From JAADEM01 sp965371855 (lineage in GTDB: Bacteria > Bacteroidota > Bacteroidia > Bacteroidales > Marinilabiliaceae), in assembly GCA_965371855.1 (NCBI GenBank), contig CBDUZZ010000045.1, positions 1-38,116 on the forward strand: 38,116 nt of DNA, in the 5' to 3' direction. Positions 16,441 to 25,033 of this stretch are shown piece after piece. Within the stretch, counting starts at the first letter, position 1. The number at the start of each line of letters is the position of its first letter. The notes beneath the pieces are model-generated. The model did no database searches, had not been told where the DNA came from, and saw nothing but the letters and a program-made list of their open reading frames with translations. A program made the translations under genes and the position numbers.

Positions 16441-16824
16441 ATGACTAAAGATTTAAAATTGCGGGTAAAAATAGCCGCTGAACCTGAAGATATTTATGCG
16501 GCACTTACAAGGCCTTTGGCTATTGAACTTTGGTCAGGTTATCCTGCTAAAATGTCAACGGAACCTGGGAGTGAGTTTGAGCTTTGGGAGGGAGATGTTT
16601 GCGGACGAAATATTGAATTTGAGGAAAATTTTAAGATTGTTCAGGAGTGGTATTTTGGTGATCAACCGGAACCATCAATTGTTACAATGAAGTTATTTAA
16701 AAAGGGCACTAAAACTCAGGTGGAGGTAAATCATACAAATATTCCTGTTGATGATTTTGATGATATTAAAGAGGGGTGGGAGGATAACTACTTTTCTGCC
16801 GTAAAAGATTTTGTAGAAGTGTAA
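16441..16824 (+). CDS. START-like/AHSA1-type (SRPBCC) domain protein
   Basis: A 127-residue soluble protein with the pattern of the SRPBCC fold: N-terminal strand and helix (VKIAAEPEDIYAALTRPLAIELWSG), a central EGDVCGRNIEF and IVQEWYFGDQPEPS, and a C-terminal helix beginning GWEDNYFSAVKDF. Family members bind hydrophobic ligands or act as Hsp90 co-chaperones. No ligand can be named here. It lies 13 bases after the small coiled-coil gene and is immediately followed by the MITE-like repeat, whose left end begins two bases after its stop codon. Confidence 0.82.
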   Translation: MTKDLKLRVKIAAEPEDIYAALTRPLAIELWSGYPAKMSTEPGSEFELWEGDVCGRNIEFEENFKIVQEWYFGDQPEPSIVTMKLFKKGTKTQVEVNHTNIPVDDFDDIKEGWEDNYFSAVKDFVEV

Positions 16825-16825
16825 T

Positions 16826-16968
16826 AAAGAAGAGGCTGTCCAAAAAGTCGTCATTCCGAGTGGAGCGAAGGAATCTCACAAAACTAAACTGCTGTAATTC
16901 TACAGATTGCTTCTTCGTTCCTCATCGCAATGACGTCAAGTTCTTTCTTTTTGGACAGCCTCTTCTTT
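16826..16968. mobile_element. MITE-like element with perfect 22-bp terminal inverted repeats
   Basis: A 143-bp non-coding element. The left end, AAAGAAGAGGCTGTCCAAAA onward (16826-16847), and the right end (16947-16968) are perfect 22-nt inverted repeats. Just inside are further complementary pieces: CGTCATTCCGA with GGAATCT on the left, and GCAATGACG on the right. It carries no transposase and starts two bases after the preceding gene. The whole can fold into one long hairpin, so it may also act as a transcription terminator for the operon. Confidence 0.82.
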
Positions 16969-17047
16969 ATTTAAACACTATTATTAATACTGTCGTACCA
17001 AATTTTAATTTTTACCAATTCGGCATTAACCAGTATGAGTATGGTTA

Positions 17048-18637
17048 TTACATTCCGCTGTTTCCATAGTTGGGAAGTACACGGGCACTTGGGTCACTTA
17101 CATTACAGTTTTCCCATTCTTTATTAGGCATCCAGAAATCTTTTATTACATCGCCTCTGCCGGGATAATATTGTTCAAATATCTCGCGGTATAGAAGTGA
17201 TTCTTTTGATATTGGCGTTGCATGTTTGTATTTTTTCTTTAAAGATTCAAACTCTTCATCAGAGTATGTTTTTTCAGCATATTCTTTCAAATAGTCAACA
17301 ACACTGTGTCCTACTGCATCCGAGAATGCTGCCTTTTCGCGGTAAAGAATATCCTGAGGCAGGTAATTGTTTTCAAATGCTTTACGTAAAAGGTACTTGC
17401 CGATTCCTGTATAGTTCATCTTTTTTTCAGGGGCAATGCTCATCACATACTCTACAAAGTCAAGGTCTCCAAATGGTACTCTGGCTTCCAGTCCGTGACA
17501 AGAGATAGTACGATCGGCACGCAATACGTCATACATGTATATCTCCTTAATACGTTTCTCTGCCTCTTTTTGGAACTCTTCAGGAGTAGGAGCAAAATCA
17601 GTATACTTATAACCGAATATCTCATCACTAATCTCACCTGTCATCAGTACTTTAACATCTGAGTTTTCAGCAATAAATTTGCTTATAAGATACATTCCCA
17701 TAGAAGCTCTGATGGTAGTGATATCGAAAGTTTCTGTAGTGTAAATAAGATGACTTAGTGTGTCGAATATATCTTGTTTGGTAAACAGATACTCTGTATG
17801 ATCTGTCCCTAGATAGTCAGCAACAATACGTGCATATTTTGTGTCGATAGGTCCGTCTTCAATACCAACAGCAAAAGTTTTGATAGGTTTATCCACAAGA
17901 CGTGCCCCAACGGCACATACAAGACTTGAGTCTAATCCACCGCTCAAAAGGAATCCTACCGGCACATCAGACTGTAATCTTTTTTCGATACCTTTTGTGA
18001 GTTTATCGTTTATGTTTTCAAAAATCTCATCAAGCTCGTGATCAACAAATTTTTCTACTTTTGATATGTCACGATAGCTCTTGAATGATTCCCCATCATA
18101 GTAATGTCCCGGAGGGAAAGGTTTAATCTCATCACATATCTCATGAAGTGATTTTATTTCGCTGGCAAAAGCAATTTCGCCGGTTGCCTTAGTGTAACCA
18201 TAAAACAGTGGACGAATACCTATTGGGTCACGGGCAGCAAAATATTTTTTTTCTGTTGAATCGTAAATTACAAAAACGAATTCGGCATCTAAAGCTTTGG
18301 CTGTTCCTTCAATTCCTTTGTCAAGAAACAGTGGAATTATTACTTCACTGTCGCTATGCGATTTGAATTTGTAACTGTCTTCGTACTGAGCTCTTAATTC
18401 ATTATAGTTATATACCTCACCATTACAAACTAAATTAATATTTCCATAAACGATAGGCTGGTTTCCTTTAGCAGAAACATCCATAATACTTAGTCGGTGG
18501 AATCCCATCCAGCCATCTTTCCCGAAATCTCTTACAATTGAATTGTCAGGTCCGCGATATTTTATCTTGGTAAATTCGTGAGCAACAGTTAATCGCTCTT
18601 TTTTGTCGCTTCCTGTGTAAACTGTAAAACCACACAT
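17048..18637 (-). CDS. asnB: Asparagine synthase B (glutamine-hydrolysing)
   Basis: AsnB makes asparagine from aspartate, glutamine and ATP. The N-terminal glutaminase uses Cys2 as nucleophile (MCGFTVYTG). The substrate loops are RGPDNS, VCNGEVYN and SDSEVIIPLF. The C-terminal synthetase has the ATP pyrophosphatase loop LLSGGLDSSLVCA. The 529-residue length is close to the usual ~550. The start is fixed because Cys2 must follow the initiator Met. It is a single-gene unit with its own strong promoter at 18689-18718. Confidence 0.96.
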   Translation of the reverse strand: MCGFTVYTGSDKKERLTVAHEFTKIKYRGPDNSIVRDFGKDGWMGFHRLSIMDVSAKGNQPIVYGNINLVCNGEVYNYNELRAQYEDSYKFKSHSDSEVIIPLFLDKGIEGTAKALDAEFVFVIYDSTEKKYFAARDPIGIRPLFYGYTKATGEIAFASEIKSLHEICDEIKPFPPGHYYDGESFKSYRDISKVEKFVDHELDEIFENINDKLTKGIEKRLQSDVPVGFLLSGGLDSSLVCAVGARLVDKPIKTFAVGIEDGPIDTKYARIVADYLGTDHTEYLFTKQDIFDTLSHLIYTTETFDITTIRASMGMYLISKFIAENSDVKVLMTGEISDEIFGYKYTDFAPTPEEFQKEAEKRIKEIYMYDVLRADRTISCHGLEARVPFGDLDFVEYVMSIAPEKKMNYTGIGKYLLRKAFENNYLPQDILYREKAAFSDAVGHSVVDYLKEYAEKTYSDEEFESLKKKYKHATPISKESLLYREIFEQYYPGRGDVIKDFWMPNKEWENCNVSDPSARVLPNYGNSGM

Positions 18638-18688
18638 ATCTCTAAAATTTTAGTCGTAAAAAATGATGAATTGTTATTAAATCCTTTG

Positions 18689-18718
18689 CAAAAGTATCAA
18701 ATCAAAAGTAAATACCAA
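18689..18718 (-). promoter_or_regulatory. asnB promoter (Bacteroidota TTG-N19-TAnnTTTG)
   Basis: On the minus strand TTG at 18718-18716 is followed after exactly 19 bases by TACTTTTG at 18696-18689, a full match to the Bacteroidota primary sigma consensus. Transcription would start near 18681, giving a ~44-base leader. Confidence 0.7.
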
Positions 18719-18815
18719 AGAAAAATGATAAAATATCACAAAAAGAGATGAAAAAAAATCATTTAGTAAGTTTTGATGTGTAATTTATTTGAGATTGTTA
18801 CATTTAGAAATGAAT

Positions 18816-18851
18816 AAAAAGCGAGGGCGTCACATCAAGTGACACCCTCGC
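18816..18851 (-). terminator. Rho-independent terminator after the DUF5689 gene
   Basis: Minus-strand hairpin with arms GCGAGGGTGTCAC and GTGACGCCCTCGC, a 5-nt loop, one mismatch, followed by TTTTT. It lies about 90 bases beyond the stop of the lipoprotein gene at 18940 and upstream of asnB. Confidence 0.75.
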
Positions 18852-18896
18852 TAAAACAGTTTAATATTTCCAGTGAAACCCAAGGTGGCTCCTGAT

Positions 18897-18929
18897 ACTC
18901 ATCTGATGACAACGAGTCATCCGATGAGT
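18897..18929. repeat. 33-nt palindrome related to the RAYT-associated repeats
   Basis: Arms ACTCATCTGATGAC and GTCATCCGATGAGT with one mismatch. It has the same total length (33 nt) as the palindromes at 2360 and 1664, and its arms are nearly those of 2360-2392. It sits in the 3' region of the DUF5689 gene, ten bases beyond its stop. Confidence 0.75.
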
Positions 18930-18939
18930 TATGGAACAA

Positions 18940-20604
18940 CTATTCCCTAATCTTAACCTCACCAATTTCCCATGCACTTGCCTTAGTTGCGGAACTCAAA
19001 TATTTGAATGCAACGAATACACTACTGTTACCAATGTATCCTGACAGGTCAATGTCACCAGAGCCATAAAATGTCCAGCTTCCTGACGGAATATAAGGAA
19101 TAGTCAGTTGAGTCCAGGTTCCGTTTGCTGTAGGTGAAGATGTTCCATCATAATCGGTAGATATCCATAGTGTGATATCACTCTCTACCGAAGTATAATT
19201 CCATGCATGACGGAATGATAAAATAGCATTGTTAACGGAACTCATATCAATAGTTGGTGATATAATCCAGTTTTCGTTAGCTCCTTTTTGGTATGCGTTT
19301 ATTATCATACAGCCATTGTCATAGCTTCCCCAATACCACTCAGCATCACCGGCAACATTAAATGCAGTGAATGAACCGATATCCGATGAGAATGATTCCA
19401 TGAAGAATGCCGGATTAATGCCGGTGCCGTCCATCCAGTATCCTGATGTTCCCTTTACTCCCGGCACTCCGTAATAATTCGTTAACTCTCCGTAAACCAT
19501 TACCTCCTTTTTATGATTGTCAGGATGGTCTTTAAGATTGAGTATGTCTCTTATCTCCCCTGCAGGTAGTTGTATTGGCATGCAGTAATCCGGTCGTGTT
19601 TCATCCGGCGAGTCGGCAAGAACAATATTTGTTGCTGATTCAAAGTCTCCTTCAAAATTAATGTCATCCTGCCAGCTTATTCCGTCAACAGTTCCAACAA
19701 TGTAACCTTTAACCCAGGCTTCGCCGGAATTAACCGCTTGTGCTTTTACCACGTTGTAAGGGTCATCTTTTGATCCATCACCAACAGGTGTTGTGTATCC
19801 ATCATTGCAACGGTTGTTATCAAATGACACATCATCAAGATTACGTATGTAAATTTGCAGATCGTGTGAGTAGGTTGTGTAGTATAGTGACAATATGCCT
19901 ACAAGAGAGCCATTCATCTCAGGAAGGGTTTCATCAGCAAAATTTGCATAATTGCTTGTTCTTACAATAACTGATGTATCACAATCGGTAAGCAGCCGGT
20001 TTCCACTACCGTTACCATCAGCCCATGTTTGTCCCAGATAGTCGGATCTGAATTGTACATTCTCAAGTTTTATAAGTACACCCTCAAGCTCTTCTGATAA
20101 TTCACGGATTGTAACAACTCGTGGGGCAGGTTCACCTTTAAACCCTTGTTGAATAATGTGTTTGGGGATATCATAACTTTGAATGCCTCCAAATTTTATT
20201 ATTCCGTCATCATCTTCGTAGTATGTGCCTAACTGGGTAACACCACCATAGATGCTTAAAAATAGCTCCTGACAATGAATGATAATTGAGTCGCCAGGAC
20301 TATACAGAGAAGCTATATTTGTTGAGTTTATTTTCACAACAAGGCCTGCAGAACCATCCTGAATATATATCTGTTTGTAAAAATTACCTGAGGCATCATT
20401 GGCAGTAACAACACCTGCAATATATTCGTCAGCATCAAGATAAACACTATCAGCAATTTCAGTGTTTAATCTTTCTTTAAGACTTTTTACAGATATAATA
20501 TTATAATCCACCACCGGTTTAACAGGAGGTTTTATTAAATCATCGCACGATGAGATGCTAAAAATCAGAAGTGCAATGCTGATGTGTGATATTAATTGTT
20601 TCAT
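18940..20604 (-). CDS. DUF5689 / choice-of-anchor J lipoprotein
   Basis: A 554-residue exported lipoprotein with lipobox cysteine Cys20 (FSISSCDD). Two repeats of a DUF5689-type OB-like domain are visible, the first starting EYIAGVVTANDASGNFYKQI and containing VVTIRELSE and LIKLENVQF. The C-terminal region (~residues 400-550) has choice-of-anchor J features: LSFRHAWNYT, LWISTDYDG and DIDLSGYIGNSSVFVAFKY. It is the last gene of a receptor-lipoprotein-lipoprotein cluster and lies 104 bases after its paralogue. The OB-like fold of DUF5689 and the nearby secreted nuclease suggest binding of a nucleic-acid or sugar-phosphate substrate at the outer membrane; this is inference. A 9-nt periodic stretch (AGTTTATCA, AGTCTATCA) lies just upstream of the start. 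Confidence 0.85.
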   Translation of the reverse strand: MKQLISHISIALLIFSISSCDDLIKPPVKPVVDYNIISVKSLKERLNTEIADSVYLDADEYIAGVVTANDASGNFYKQIYIQDGSAGLVVKINSTNIASLYSPGDSIIIHCQELFLSIYGGVTQLGTYYEDDDGIIKFGGIQSYDIPKHIIQQGFKGEPAPRVVTIRELSEELEGVLIKLENVQFRSDYLGQTWADGNGSGNRLLTDCDTSVIVRTSNYANFADETLPEMNGSLVGILSLYYTTYSHDLQIYIRNLDDVSFDNNRCNDGYTTPVGDGSKDDPYNVVKAQAVNSGEAWVKGYIVGTVDGISWQDDINFEGDFESATNIVLADSPDETRPDYCMPIQLPAGEIRDILNLKDHPDNHKKEVMVYGELTNYYGVPGVKGTSGYWMDGTGINPAFFMESFSSDIGSFTAFNVAGDAEWYWGSYDNGCMIINAYQKGANENWIISPTIDMSSVNNAILSFRHAWNYTSVESDITLWISTDYDGTSSPTANGTWTQLTIPYIPSGSWTFYGSGDIDLSGYIGNSSVFVAFKYLSSATKASAWEIGEVKIRE

Positions 20605-20663
20605 ATTAAATTAGTTTATCAAGTCTATCAAGTTAAGTTTTGCTGACAGCTAACAGCTACAAT

Positions 20664-20712
20664 TCATTAATCCTTATCCATTATCCATTAATCATTAATC
20701 ATTAATCATTAC
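20664..20712. repeat. Heptanucleotide array at a lipoprotein stop codon
   Basis: Seven 7-nt units: TCATTAA, TCCTTAT, CCATTAT, CCATTAA, TCATTAA, TCATTAA, TCATTAC. The array runs into the stop codon of the gene at 20709 (minus strand). AGCTAAC/AGCTAC units like those at 13036 lie just before it (20647-20660). Confidence 0.8.
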
Positions 20713-22040
20713 CTTCCATATATTCTAAAATTATCAACTCTGTATTTAGTGGTTTTATTTTGGTTGCCGCTTCCGTTATACCTGAATGCAACATGAACGG
20801 TTCCTGAATAGGTTGACAGGTCAATGTTTCCAGAACTGATGTATCCCCCGGGTTTATCATAAAATGGGTCTCCGTCTGTTGCAATGCGAGCATTAATTAT
20901 AGTCCAGTTTGCATTCCATGGGTTTCCTTGTCCGTCGTAGTCTGTAGATATCATCACGTCAAGAATATCACCGGTAAAATATTTATATCCTGTAAGAAAA
21001 TCCATTGTATATGTCGCATATCCGGTCAGGTCTACACCGGGAGTAACCAGCCACACAGTATTGTCATCCTCTCCTGACTGAAATGCTGATATTTCGGCTG
21101 ATGTACCATCGTATCCGTCACCATACCAGTTTTTAGTTCCTGCCTGAGGTTCTGCCAACCAACCGGGAATATCAAAATCTTCATACCTGCCAAGTGAGTT
21201 GAAATTCTCAAACAGAAGAATGTCGCCATCAACTCCACCACCATCTTCGCAACGTGAGAAATCCATATTTACATCATCCAGATGGCGTATCAGAAGCTGT
21301 CGGGTATCAAGATATGTAGAAACAACTCCAATCATTGAGCCGTTACCTGAAGGTAAGATTGAATCAGCAAAATATGCATATCCACTGGTGCGAATTGTAA
21401 TTTCATTACCTCCACAGTCCATTGCAGTTCTGTTTTTAGCCTGCATATTTTCGGCATCGGCATAAGTTTTTCCATTAAGTGTTTTAATAAATTCAATATG
21501 CTCAAGTTCAACAAGCTGCCCCTGATAATCATTGTTGCTTAGTTCATCGAGGGTGACAACTCTTGGGTGAGTTTCAATATTTATTGCATATTTTTTTGAA
21601 TGTTTATCGGCATTAAAACCTGAAAGTCTCATGTTGGCTGACTGATCGGTGTAGGGAATATCTCCAAGTTGAAGCAGACCGTTGTAATCATCGAGATAGA
21701 GTCCTTCGCAGTTGATAATAACCGAGTCGCCCTGAAGAAGCCCTTTACTGGTGTCAAGTAAAATAAACAGACCTGCCGATGTGTCCTGAATGGCGGCTTG
21801 TTTATAAATATTACCCTGCGAGTCGTCCATTACAATAATTCCGGCGATGGCAATAGGAGAAGTAATTTGTATTATCTCCCCATCATACATTTCATGTATC
21901 TCCGAAATGGGCACTATCTCATCAGGAGTAAATGTCCTGACAGGTGTAGGAGTGTCGTTGTTGTTGATGCAGCCTGCTGTAATTATCACAAAAGCAACAA
22001 CTGAAACTATTCTGATATATATATATGCCATCTTCTTCAT
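20709..22040 (-). CDS. DUF5689 / choice-of-anchor J lipoprotein
   Basis: A 443-residue lipoprotein with lipobox cysteine Cys24 (ITAGCINN). One DUF5689 domain (AIAGIIVMDDSQGNIYKQAA, VVTLDELSNNDYQGQLVELE, IGVVSTYLDTRQLLIRHLDD) is followed by a C-terminal choice-of-anchor J domain (NFNSLGRYEDFDIPGW, MISTDYDGQGNP, NIDLSTYSGTVHVAFRY). It is clearly a paralogue of the next gene downstream, which has two DUF5689 units. It starts 18 bases after the TonB-dependent receptor stop, so both should be on one mRNA and act together at the outer membrane, with the lipoprotein as candidate surface-exposed binding partner. Confidence 0.87.
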   Translation of the reverse strand: MKKMAYIYIRIVSVVAFVIITAGCINNNDTPTPVRTFTPDEIVPISEIHEMYDGEIIQITSPIAIAGIIVMDDSQGNIYKQAAIQDTSAGLFILLDTSKGLLQGDSVIINCEGLYLDDYNGLLQLGDIPYTDQSANMRLSGFNADKHSKKYAINIETHPRVVTLDELSNNDYQGQLVELEHIEFIKTLNGKTYADAENMQAKNRTAMDCGGNEITIRTSGYAYFADSILPSGNGSMIGVVSTYLDTRQLLIRHLDDVNMDFSRCEDGGGVDGDILLFENFNSLGRYEDFDIPGWLAEPQAGTKNWYGDGYDGTSAEISAFQSGEDDNTVWLVTPGVDLTGYATYTMDFLTGYKYFTGDILDVMISTDYDGQGNPWNANWTIINARIATDGDPFYDKPGGYISSGNIDLSTYSGTVHVAFRYNGSGNQNKTTKYRVDNFRIYGR

Positions 22041-22058
22041 GATATGAATGTTTTATAT

Positions 22059-24755
22059 TTAAAAGCTTACGCTTAGGTTAATGAAATAATTAAATCCGTA
22101 AGCATAATAATATTTTGGTTGATGAAGTTCTTGACTGAGAGGATTGAATCGTAACTGTTCGTACCCACCTGTAATAAAACTCGTGTTGTTGGTTATGTTA
22201 CTGAAGTTAGCACTAAGTGAGATGTAAGAGCCGTTGTATCTCCAGCTTTTACCGACGAAAGCATCAAAGATAAATGCGTTTGGCTGCTTTTCAGGTTCCG
22301 ACCAGAAAAGATATGTGGAGCGCGGCACAGGATTGAAATCAATATAAATATCATCGAAGTAACTTCCATTAATACCCACCCACCAATATTTGGGCGAATT
22401 GTATTTTATTCCGGTAGAAACAGCCGTTAACGGAGTTCCGTTCAGTCTGAAATTGTATGAGTACACTTCGTTGGTCTCCAGAATCTCTTTACTGTTGTCC
22501 TGTGTAATAATAACGTGCGGGTTTGATTTATACAGGTATCTGCCTAAACCTGCAGCAACATTTACAGATATAGTTGCCGATATCTTGTAGTTTGCACCAA
22601 GTTCAAACCCTTTGTATTCATTGTCAATTCCTGATGTGGCATAGTTAACAAAGGTATTTAGCTCTTCATGGTAGAAATTCATGATATCCACCTGGTCGTT
22701 GATACGCGAATAGTAACCGGTAACTCTGGCAGTTAATGCCGGGGAGCGGTAATTATAGCTTAAATCGGCAGAGAAATAATTCTCTTTTGTCAATTCAGGT
22801 ACAACATCGTTACGTGTACGTGGTGAAATAAAAGAGTTGCGGAAGAGTGGTGGCCGTGTGCCATAAACCAGGTTTGTGTTAACTATATGACGACCTGTAA
22901 TGCGGTATTCGCCACCTGCTTTAAGTCCGAATGTGGTGAAGTTTTGTTTCTCAGAGTCTCCGTATGATGTGTCCGGGAACAAACCTTTTTTGAACATTCC
23001 TTCTCTCCAGAAAGTTGTATATGCAATATTTCCACCGAAATAGATTTTGTATTTATTACCACTATAATGTCCAATAGTCCAGCCTCCTGCACTGCGGAAC
23101 CATGAACGGTAGTAATGCCCGAATTTATCACCCTCCTTAACTATATTGTTTGGGTTATTCAGGTCGCTTTGAATAACATCTGAATTTCCGGGAAAATCAC
23201 GATCGGCAAATTTATCTATGTCAAACCAGTAATCTCCACCAAGCAGGTCATCAACAACATTGAAACTTTCGCCTCTGTAAATATTGGCATTAACTCCTCC
23301 TGTCAAAACAAACCCGTTATTAAAGTCGTGGTCTAAATTTGAATTGAACTGAAAATGGGAAATGTCATTTCTTCTGTCTTCAACAATGTATTTTGCACGA
23401 TTTCCTGTAATTGTGTTTCCTTCAATACCATTGGCATCTTCCACGGAATAGAGGTTTTTGCGGTTGGTATTGTAAAAATGCTCCCAGTTGAGCTGGCTAA
23501 CATTGGTGTTTGTTTGCCATGCTTTAGTTATTCTGTCTTTATCAGCCTGGTCGGTGTAGTAACTTGGCAGATAGCGATAGTAATCGGGGCGTGGGTCAGA
23601 AACATTATTCCAGTTAAGAGCACTATATCCGCCTTTTCCAAACCAGTAACCTACTGTGGTTTTAATTGATGTTGATTCGGATATATCCCACAAATGGTTT
23701 AGAGTGAATAGTGGTTTATTACTGCTTCTAACTCTGGAGTTTCTTTTTTTTCCGTTTTGGTATCCCCAGTAAGGATTGTAATAATTATTATCAACCATAT
23801 CATATGCCTCCTGAACCGAAGCACCTCCAACACCTCTGCGGTATATAGCATTTAAGAAGGTGAAATTTAGAGAGTGTTTTTTATTGAGTTTTTTCTCAAT
23901 TGAAGCAAAAAAACCATTGGCATCATAAAATGTGGCATCTTTGTATCCTTCACTGCTCCACCTTCGTGAGTATGAAAAAGTCATAGCCCAGTTGTTTTTC
24001 ATTAACCCTGTTGAGTGAGTAACCATTATCCTGTTACGGTATGTACGGTTCGAATTGGAATAAACAACTTTTGTTCCCGGCCTGTATTCTGATGCCCGGG
24101 TAATAATGTTGGTGACACCGCCCATTGACTCAAATATCTCTCCCTGAGGAGATGGATCAGTGGTTATCACATTGTTTCGCATAACATCATTCAGCCCACC
24201 CCAGTTTGACCAGTATGGCCGGCCTGATTCAATCTCGTTGGTTACAAATCCGTTGATTATAACTGATGACAAATCAGAATTGTATCCTCTTATACGGTAA
24301 CGTGCCGTTCCGAAAGTATAGGCGGCAGTTGATACAAAAACATCTTTGGAGGAGTTTAACAGCCCATGAATTGACTGTGATTCCAATGCATTTTCACTTC
24401 CTGATTCGGTGAAAGATATTGTAGGAATGTCTTGCTGAGAATGAGACAAAACAGACATTGAGACATCCTCAATCTTAAGGTTCTCATTTAATCGAACATT
24501 AATGTCTTTTTTTATTGTGGCAAAACCCGCCAGCTCAAAAACTACTGTGTAATTTTCGTCTCCTTTCAAAGTGAGGTTATATTTACCATCTTTATCAGTT
24601 AATGTTTTGAATTGTGTGTTTTCTACCCAAACTGAAACTCCGGTAATCCCTCCGCCGGTATCTATATTCTTCACTAAACCCATAATGGTAGCATCCTGAC
24701 CGTATATCCATACAGAAAACATTAGGAGAACAGATAGTAATTTTAATTTTATCAT
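22059..24755 (-). CDS. TonB-dependent outer-membrane receptor
   Basis: An 898-residue outer-membrane transporter energised by TonB. The signal peptide (MIKLKLLSVLLMFSVWIYGQ) is followed by a carboxypeptidase-D regulatory-like domain (~residues 22-100, IMGLVKNIDTGGGITGVSVW). The plug (~110-225) includes RIRGYNSDLSSVIINGF, and a 22-strand-type beta-barrel follows. The terminal residue is Phe (INLSVSF), as expected for outer-membrane insertion. No SusD partner is nearby, and the two downstream lipoproteins are DUF5689 proteins instead. The substrate is unknown. The diverging secreted nuclease/phosphatase suggests the products of extracellular nucleic acid or phosphoester breakdown. Confidence 0.93.
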   Translation of the reverse strand: MIKLKLLSVLLMFSVWIYGQDATIMGLVKNIDTGGGITGVSVWVENTQFKTLTDKDGKYNLTLKGDENYTVVFELAGFATIKKDINVRLNENLKIEDVSMSVLSHSQQDIPTISFTESGSENALESQSIHGLLNSSKDVFVSTAAYTFGTARYRIRGYNSDLSSVIINGFVTNEIESGRPYWSNWGGLNDVMRNNVITTDPSPQGEIFESMGGVTNIITRASEYRPGTKVVYSNSNRTYRNRIMVTHSTGLMKNNWAMTFSYSRRWSSEGYKDATFYDANGFFASIEKKLNKKHSLNFTFLNAIYRRGVGGASVQEAYDMVDNNYYNPYWGYQNGKKRNSRVRSSNKPLFTLNHLWDISESTSIKTTVGYWFGKGGYSALNWNNVSDPRPDYYRYLPSYYTDQADKDRITKAWQTNTNVSQLNWEHFYNTNRKNLYSVEDANGIEGNTITGNRAKYIVEDRRNDISHFQFNSNLDHDFNNGFVLTGGVNANIYRGESFNVVDDLLGGDYWFDIDKFADRDFPGNSDVIQSDLNNPNNIVKEGDKFGHYYRSWFRSAGGWTIGHYSGNKYKIYFGGNIAYTTFWREGMFKKGLFPDTSYGDSEKQNFTTFGLKAGGEYRITGRHIVNTNLVYGTRPPLFRNSFISPRTRNDVVPELTKENYFSADLSYNYRSPALTARVTGYYSRINDQVDIMNFYHEELNTFVNYATSGIDNEYKGFELGANYKISATISVNVAAGLGRYLYKSNPHVIITQDNSKEILETNEVYSYNFRLNGTPLTAVSTGIKYNSPKYWWVGINGSYFDDIYIDFNPVPRSTYLFWSEPEKQPNAFIFDAFVGKSWRYNGSYISLSANFSNITNNTSFITGGYEQLRFNPLSQELHQPKYYYAYGFNYFINLSVSF

Positions 24756-24800
24756 AGTTTGAAATGGTTAGATAATATATTTTTTTTCAATGTCAAGTTT

Positions 24801-24889
24801 GCCACAGATTCACAGATTATTAAATTAATCTTTTTGTAAGGGGTATTCCTGTTCTGAATATTTCATAATTTTATCAGTGAATCAGTGGC
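24801..24889. repeat. Intergenic inverted repeat
   Basis: GCCACAGATTCACAGATT at 24801-24818 and ATCAGTGAATCAGTGGC at 24873-24889 are inverted copies with two differences. They flank about 54 bases of AT-rich sequence between the divergent receptor and nuclease genes. The rest of 24756-25033 shows no gene. Promoters for both directions must lie here, but no clean consensus was seen. Confidence 0.6.
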
Positions 24890-25033
24890 TTTTTATTTCT
24901 TCACCCACATGAATACATAGAACATTGTTTTTATTGAAATAAGATTAGTTTATTGCTTGCTAATTTAGTAAAAATAAGTTGTTGTTTAACAAATTTTAGT
25001 AATTTAACGTTCGTAAAAATCAATAGTAAACAG

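Noticed and set aside
21199..23669. Plus-strand frames of 66-104 codons opposite the lipoprotein and TonB receptor genes
   Set aside because: They are antisense shadows with no domains, and the minus-strand genes are well supported.
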